Source: Saturnia japonica
Taxonomy: Eukaryota; Arthropoda; Insecta; Lepidoptera; Saturniidae
Direction of reading: 5' to 3'
Assembly: GCA_033032175.1 (NCBI GenBank)
Contig: CM065309.1
Span: forward strand, 17,732,001-17,796,000
DNA: 64,000 nt
The notes under the pieces: generated by a model
What the model was told of the DNA's origin: nothing
Databases searched by the model: none
What the model saw: only the letters and a program-made list of their open reading frames with translations
Position numbers and translations under genes: made by a program
Shown here: positions 12,496 to 21,400 of the stretch, piece after piece
Numbering within the stretch: position 1 is the stretch's first letter
Layout: each line of letters opens with the position of its first letter

Positions 12496-15400
12496 CACCA
12501 CCACCAAGTAACACAATTTCATCAATATCACTTATATTTGCAAGATTTGCTAATTTATTGATATCTGTTTGCCAGTTGAGTCTGAAATTTTTCTCAGTAT
12601 TATCAAAGTCCACTACAAAATACCCAAAAATAGGGATACTATATTAAAACATAGGTATATAAAAATCTATTTATATTATTTCTCAATTATTATTTTTTGT
12701 GGCAATGCTATTTCTCAGTTAATTCTTGATAACAATTAATGATTCTAACATCTTTTTAAAGTTCACCTGCTATTGACGAAAAATAGTCACATAGTTTATA
12801 TTAGGAAGCCATCTATTGACGACATATTTCAATCAATATGTAAGAGGCGCCATCTATTAAACCTGTTTTTAACATGATAGCTGCTAAATGGTTAATATTA
12901 AATAATGCGAATTATTCAAATTACAAGTAGTTTTTAGCGATATTTTGATCTGTCATGCATTAATTTTTATTTAAAAACTTGATATTATTTGGTCTTATGT
13001 TGTATAATTAGGACGGCATTCTGCATGATATAGTTGAGTTCTTGTACACTGAATTGGATTATATTAGGTATTTACATATGAAATTAGCGTTTTGTCGTAC
13101 TGACCACTTTGATCTTAAATATCTCCTCTTTGGTTAAGAATTCCAAATTCAAATTTATAAATTAATTTAGCTGGTATATTTGAGTTTTAAAAACAGTCAT
13201 TCATTTGTTTATTCCTCATTATTTTTTTCTTTGTCGTCGCTTATTACCGCACAATGGAAAACATGATATATCGGTATATTTACGAGAACGAGTTCTACCG
13301 TGGCACGAGTGCTGCAGATACAGCTCGAAGGATTAGTGATGTGTACGGCGCTGGTGTCGCAAAAGAAAACACGGTACGTTTTTGGTTTCAACGTTTTCTT
13401 TCTGGAAATTTCGACCTTCAGAACCAACCCCGTGGACGGCCGGAGACCAAAGTGGAAAATGAAGAATTAAAAGCTATTGTGAAAGCGAATCCATCACAAA
13501 GCACTTCAGAGATAGCTGCAGCAAATCGGGAAAGTAAAATTACTTGAACGATGGGTACTTAATGAATTGAGTGAATCGAACTTGCAAACACGCGTCGACA
13601 GCTGTGTTACTTTGCTCAACCGACACAATAATAAAGGGATTTTAAATGTAATCATTACTTGTGATCAAAAGTGGATACTGTACGACAATCAAAAGCGCTC
13701 GTCGCAATGGTTGCCAAAGCCTGCCCTAAACGAAAATTGACTCAGAAAAAGTTACTTGTGAGTGTTTGGTGGACTAGCGCCGGTGTCGTTCACTACAGCT
13801 TTCTAAAATCTGGCCCAAACGATATTGGTAAATCGCTCTAGGTCACTGCTGCTTCACGACAACGCAAGACCACACACTGCACAACAAACAACCACTAAGT
13901 TAGATGAGCTACAATTGGAATGTCTGCGACATCCACCGTACTCCCCGGACCTTGCTCCAACAGATTACCATTTTTTCCGGAATTTGAACAACTTCTTACA
14001 AGGAAAAAAATTCAATGTATTGATTCTCGCCCCCATGGTTTTTGACCAAACAAAGAGATCAATGGAAAGTAAAGTGATCAATGAACTACCCTATGAGATG
14101 GCAACAGTGCATAGATAACAACGGCGCATACTTTGATTAATTAAATATATTTTTACAAAAAAAAAATGGACTATATATTCCTCCCAGTACAAAACGTCAA
14201 TTTCATATGTAAGGACCTATTAAATAATGACTAGAAATATGTATATTGAGTTGCCACAAAAACTCCGTTGTCTATTGTAACAAGCGAGCCATCTTGTAAG
14301 AGTGTTAATTTAGAAAAATATTCTATCCACGTGACTTTGGCAGAATTGTGGATAACTATAATAATGTGTTGCCACCAAATGAGAAGAAGAAGAATATCGT
14401 GATTAGGTCATCTGTAACCTATCTGTCGTACTACTACTGCGCAGAGATTTGCAGAATTCCTTCAGTTTGTCTATTTGGTCATTGTTACATGGTCAAACTC
14501 CTCTTGCCATATCTTTCATGTTTGACCACTTTAAAGTTGTGCAAAATTCTGATTAAATGTTGCTTTTAATAGTAGATAATTAAACAAAACCACATGTAAA
14601 TATACAATTCTAGACTTTAAAAAAATGCAAGAGCTTGTTAAAGAGAAATTACATACATAAATACACAACTTAGATAAGTAAACCATACACTTTTATTTTT
14701 TAATATTTTGAATGCTCCTTCATTCTATATACATATAATAAAACATGATGCTATTAAATATATTACTACCCATGGATATTTTATAAGTCGATACGGCATT
14801 GACGCTCTTTACGTGGAATCGTGAATGGTGGACAATTGCCTTCTGTTCACTTTCGACTTGATACCGGCGCAAGCGAGAAGAAACTTTTGTCGTTTTTTAA
14901 CAACATAGTTTCCGCCTAACGCTGTGATTTCCTATCTCTTTTTAACATGCAGATAACAAAATTTGTACCGTGTCCAAATTGCTTTTAGTGAGAGTATAAC
15001 GCGTCTATTTATAAAACGTCATTGTTATTACCTATGCAAGCTACCATACACAAACGACTCTATGGCAAGTATTAAATGGGTAAGAACATTTCTACATATT
15101 TTTTCATCGAAAATAAATATGTAAATAGGTCCTTATTCACTCAATACACGAAATGTTGTTTTTATTTTAATTACTTTTTTAATAGATATTTGAACACAAT
15201 TTTGCATCGCACATAAACGAATCTTATTAAACTAATACTATAATTTCATAATATTATAGTTTTAAGATAAACTCATATTTATAGAATCTGTATTTTTTGT
15301 TCCGAGATTTATAACAGAAAATATATTATTTTCTGTGGTCAGTGTTATTTGTAATTATAATGTTTCATTGAATAGATGTAGTGTTTTCCAAATGTTGTCT

Positions 15401-18400
15401 ACAAACATATTCAGGGGTCATATTTATATTGGGGGTGATATTGATCAACCTAGCGGGCTCCACGAGATGTGTAAATTGTTGTCCTTTTGACTTGACTTTT
15501 TTGTGTCGTTTGCATGCATGTGCGGATGATCTTCTTTAATATTATTTAATATATTAGCCTATATAGCTAGCTGTGTCCCACGGTTTCGCCCGTATTAAAT
15601 TTATTCGACCAATTGCTACTTCCCGTACTTCTGTACAGCTTGCGAGATTGCTTGACGTTCATAGTTACTGATCCGCTCCTTGGGGATGTAGCGTGAATTT
15701 ATATAACCTATAACCTGCCTCAATAAAATAAACTTTAATATGCAAAGAATTTTTCAAATCTCATCGGTAGTTGCACAGATTATCACGTTCAATACAAAAA
15801 ATCGTTTGTAATACTTATATATTATACCTTGTTCATCGTAAGAAGTCTTGCATAACATATACGCGTAAATTGTTACGTCGTGCAAATTGTGACATAGTTT
15901 AAAAACGTGCATTTCGACTAGAGTCTGGCTGACGAATGTAGTCAGTCGAATTATTTACAAATTTTTCGCATGGCAACAATTTGCAAAGACGAGTTGGCGG
16001 TTTTCGATAATTATTTACTGATACTTTTTTTTCAGAACTTTTAATTATTATTCTCTCTTTTTCAAATATATTTCGTGCAATTTTTATTCCTATTCTTTTT
16101 ATATTTTATTACATAATACATAATTATTTACCTGCATAACTTATATGGTTATTGTATCATTGGTTGTTGTAGTACCTAAATAATGTTACATTGTAAAATT
16201 AATACAAAGTAGATTTCAGTAAATTCTGTATAAAAATATAATATTATTTGTAAAGTAAATGTATTTCATTGTTCTTTACAAAAGTTAGTATTGTAAAAAC
16301 AGAAAGAATAAATAAAAAAACGTTGTAGTCAATAAAGCTGTCGTGAATCAACCGATGACGGGAAACTCTTCACATCCGATGGATTCAGATTATAGTAAAT
16401 AAAAAAATACTTTTTATGAAATGTACTTGATTTAAAAAAATACAATCAATATAAATTATACTATTATAGAAACAAATTGATATTGATAAACTTTATATAA
16501 AAACATTTTGCACGACAAAATCTAAATAACTTCTTCGATACAATGATATTTGTGAATTTTCGTATTTTATTCCTTACTACGTGCAGCGCTACTTTCTATG
16601 TTACTTAAAACTAGAGTCGTCCACGATAATAAAACCAAGAAATCGAAAATTAATCGTTTAATTTAATTAAACTGTTCCGGATTGCGATCTTAATTGTTGT
16701 TAATATCATTTATTTTTGTTATTTTATTTACACAGCTTAAACACCCCTGAATTGATTTAAAGCATAATCGTATTTGCGATTATATTCAGCCCTTAAACAA
16801 AATCGATAATTTAAAAAAATTGTGTGCAATTCACACGTGGTAGAAGTGAAACCTTCACATCTATGTTTTTTTTAATTCAGAAAATGATCAAATGCACACT
16901 AATTTCAAGTTTATGAAAATGTACATACAAGTACTCACAATCATTATTCACAATATCATTTTAAAATAATGCACATTTGAAATATCCATGGTAACTAACA
17001 CAATATCAATCAGTAACAGAATATCATAAGTGTTGTCTAAATTTTTTTGTTTCTTGCACTTTTCGTGAGGTAATAGAATTCATTATTGCGTGGCAACAAA
17101 CGTCTTTTGTACCATTTTACCACTGCCTAAAACTTTCCTATCTCATTTTCTCCCACCTTAAATCTTATGAATTTATGTGTCTGTCTCTTTTTACTCTCGC
17201 TTTCGCTTTTTCATTTCATCGACTTTCAAATCACAACGATGCTAAAGAAATTTTCACTTAAAAAATTAACTTCCAATTTAAGTTAAGATACATCTCTAAA
17301 ATAAACATTTGACGTGTGTCATGCACGCCTTCTTAGACTACCCTCACACACAATATTATTGTCAATGCTAGATTGCAATAATATTGAACAATTTAATAGC
17401 CCTGCATACTACGCAATATTTTTGACAATTTTTCGAGATAGAAACTGGCTCAGTAATGCGTTGTATCTTGATCCGTATGCAAGCGTTAAGCATGAAGAAA
17501 AGAAGGAAAGTTGCATTGGTTACTGTACCAAAATTATTTAATAAAAAAGGCATTCATGAAGGAATCGTTGTATGAGAAAAATTAAACTGAGTTAAATCAT
17601 TTTACATGAACTACACCATAAAGATGACTTTAATTTATAACCTTTTTTTAATTTGTTCGTGGTAAATTTAAGTTTCTTTTCTCGTGCAATTTGGTGTTTT
17701 TCTTTCTTATAAAATTAAAAACTTATCCAGCCCACAATTTTTCTTTATTTTATCGTAATATGCGTCGATAGTACACCATAATTCTGGATATGTTTCCCGA
17801 AATTTAACAAATTTTATTAAATATTGTTTTCAACAAAATCTCCGTGTAGATAGGTGCTGCTTTCATTTACCATTATTGCCTCGCACCATCGCGTTCGTCT
17901 ACCCTGTAATCATTTTCTCAACCAAAATATTGTCACGCTCCCCCACACGTCAATTTCAACAATACTGCCCGCAAATATACAATAAGGACCAATATTTTTG
18001 TAGAACATTGTATTTCCGTATCATTAACGATTACACCAGCGCAAGCGGATAAAGCAGTTCGGGAGGGCTCAACTTCCGACTTGCGTAATAAAAATCAATA
18101 TTTAAGGCTATCTGGGATTTTTGTCTAATCTCAAATAGCCTATATACTATCTCTCGAGAGTCTGGCTATCATATACAAAACTATTTTTCAAATCCGACTG
18201 GTAGTTCCAGAGATTAGCGTGTTTAAACAAACAAACTTTTCCGCTTTATTATATTAGTAGAGATAATGTCAATTTTGAAATTATTGCCAATAATATTGCG
18301 TGTGTGCGGGTAACCTTAGAATGAACCAAATACAGTATAGATTATTATTCAGTATTAAGTAGGAGAAAAATCTATAAGTTGTACATGGTGTAAAAAACCT

Positions 18401-21400
18401 TCAGAAACTTTAGCACTGTAAAACCTCCTTACAGATAAATATTTTTTACCGATATACTTACCTTATATTTTTTTATGATTTTTTTTTCTTATTTTAAAAG
18501 GAACCAACAGCAAAACTGGCGCAAAGAAGCGAATAATTTCAACAGCGTTAGAGCGCAACAAGTATTCACGAATGAATGGGTCAATAGTAATTTTAAGGTA
18601 AATACAAATTTACGATATTGTTTATAAATAACACCAGTTATACACGCTTTAACTGTGCAGATTTAATGTACGTTGTCACTCGAAAAATATTTTTTTTGTT
18701 TTTGCACCGGTCGCCGCATGGTCAGTAAATCGCAAGTGCGCACTGGTCTTTTAAAATACACGACCGGTATACTTGCGCAGAGGCACATTGTACATGTAGC
18801 GTGTTTAGCTAGCGTAAATCACGACATCTGCTCCGTTAAAGATTGAAACATGTGACAAGCAAACTTTTAAATAAGATTTTTCTACGTTGTACTTTGTAAT
18901 AAAAATTTTCAGGTATTACGTGTAATAAGACTGCTCGGTCGCTTTGTTATGAGATATTTTTTCAAGTAACGACATTAAAAGGTACTTGTGTGAGTGATGT
19001 GGGATCATCGATATCAGACGAAATTTATTATTGAAGTGTGACCATTCTAAAACACGACCATTTTCAATTATTACATTATTCACAATATTCAACAGAACAT
19101 ATTAATAATTCACTTTAGTTATAGAATAATATTAATTGCATTTTAGTTCAACATTTGAAAATCTCTGTAATTTTTGAACGAATGTTCCTAGACAAATTTT
19201 TTAAACAGCTTTTTTTTATTATTAAACGTAATAAGTACCTACTAGACTAATTTCGAATAGATAAATAATAAATGATAATTAATTACTGTTAATTTACAGT
19301 AAAATACAGAATTAAAATAGAAGTAAAATAGAACATATTTTATATTTTCAAACTTATTTTTCCACAGTTACATAATACATATTATAAAGAATAACAAATA
19401 CATTATAATAATGGTAGCTTTTATATTTTCAATTACAGAATCAACCCCCAATACCACCCTTCCCAACCTTCGGCCAACCATTCGCGGGCCCCGGTCCCAG
19501 TCAGATACCATACCCGCAATTCCAGAACCCACATTTCCAAATACGCAGCCAGAACCAAAACATGCCGTACCCGGCCAACCAGCGTAACCAATTCCATCAA
19601 ACCAACAACCAGTTCCACCAGAAGAATCAGTTAAATCAGAACCAATACAATCATAACAACCAGGGCGGTCAATCGAACAGGCAGTATGAACAGCAGGGCT
19701 TCCCGAAACACCTGCCCAGCGTCACTTCGGCAGACGCAAGGGTTGCATTGATACCCAGTTGGGCCCGAGTGAGTATTTGATTTACATCTATCTAACATGT
19801 AAATAATTCTTTATTCGTACATTACAATCAGGCACTTCAATTTTATTTATTTGTATAGATAATTCAAGCATATAAATTAAAAGCTTCCAGTGTATAAAAT
19901 TTTATAAGAATCGGTCAAGCCATTTTTTGAGTATAATCTGGACATACAAACAAACAGACAGGCAACATTTTTTAGGCCTTATCCGTGATCAACGTCCTAT
20001 AAATCCTATCGGGATATTTGAAAAAAAAATATTATAATGATATACATACAACAGATTCTGATATTCTGCTTTCTATAAATTTGTATTGTACAGTTGATAC
20101 TTGCTTATACATATATGATCAATTTAAAGGAACAATTTTTGTTTCAGAATCCGAAACCTGCTTCAAATGCGGAGCAACAAGCCAAGACGAATCCCCAGCA
20201 ACAACAAAGCGCAAATCCGTTTGTACCGCTTCAAGTTCAGACTAGTCAAAGGTATGTTCTATGATATTTTTATTATTATAATACTGGTTACAAAAAAAAT
20301 ACAATTAATTAATTACCAGTTCGATCGGTTAAAAAAAATGCTTCCTCGTTTCTTTAATCTATTATACTAGCTGTGCTCGCGTAGACTACCTAGTATCTAA
20401 GTCTTAAAAAATGTGGTCAAAATCTATTCAGTAGTTTTGCGTGACACCCCCCACCGACTAACCTCAATTATTTTGACAAGGTTTTTACGTGAAAGAAATA
20501 AATTAGTAAAAAGGAAACAGAAAACCTGACTGCAACAAAAACACTTGATTAAAAGAATATATGTACTATTATATATTTGTTTTTTATTTGATTCCAAATA
20601 TTATATAGCCCAAGTCACTACTACAATTATGACGAATCTAACGACACCTCGTATCCCCAAACCCATCAACCCGATTAGGCTATAGAGCGTGCCAAAGAAA
20701 TATACATACAATACGCTCGAAAAACATAACTCTCCTGTTTTGCGTTTTGCACTCGGGTGAAAAGTTATCTTAATAATAAATCATAAATATACAAAGCAGA
20801 TTATTTGATTTTTTTATATGAGCATGGGAAACTGACCAATCACACTGGTGGTTAAGCACAGTACAATTTAAAAACCGCATTAACAACCATCTCTCTCAGC
20901 TGCTGGATGTAATCCCAAAACGTGACAAATCAAAAGAGAGTCACTGTGACGGGTTCGTCACGATATACATGGTGGTCGCGATCCAGTCACGGGTACAGAT
21001 TTCTATCACCCCGCATGATTACCGCATATACACCGGCTGATTCCGGAACGCTATACCGCCGCTATACGCGTCTATAGCAATGACGTTTTATAAAGACGCG
21101 TTATACTCTCACTAAAAGCAATTTGAAAACAGCACAAATACTTTTATCAGCATGTCGTAACAAAACGGATAGGAAATCACAGCGTAAGGTTGCCTGTCCA
21201 CTGAAGCGGAGTGGAGCTCTTTTTTCGACCAATAGCATTGCATCTAGCAAATTACAACTAATAGAATTGCATCACTTTGATTTTTATGCAATTCTATTGG
21301 TCGAAATTTTCACAGTTCCGCTTCAGTGAATAGGCATCCCTTAAGGCATAAACTTTGTTGTCAAAAAAGGATAAGAATACCTACTTAAATTTGCTATGTG

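Noticed and set aside
12306..12647. Several overlapping frames rich in Cys/Val or Thr/His on both strands
   Set aside because: They are translations of the CA microsatellite, not genes.
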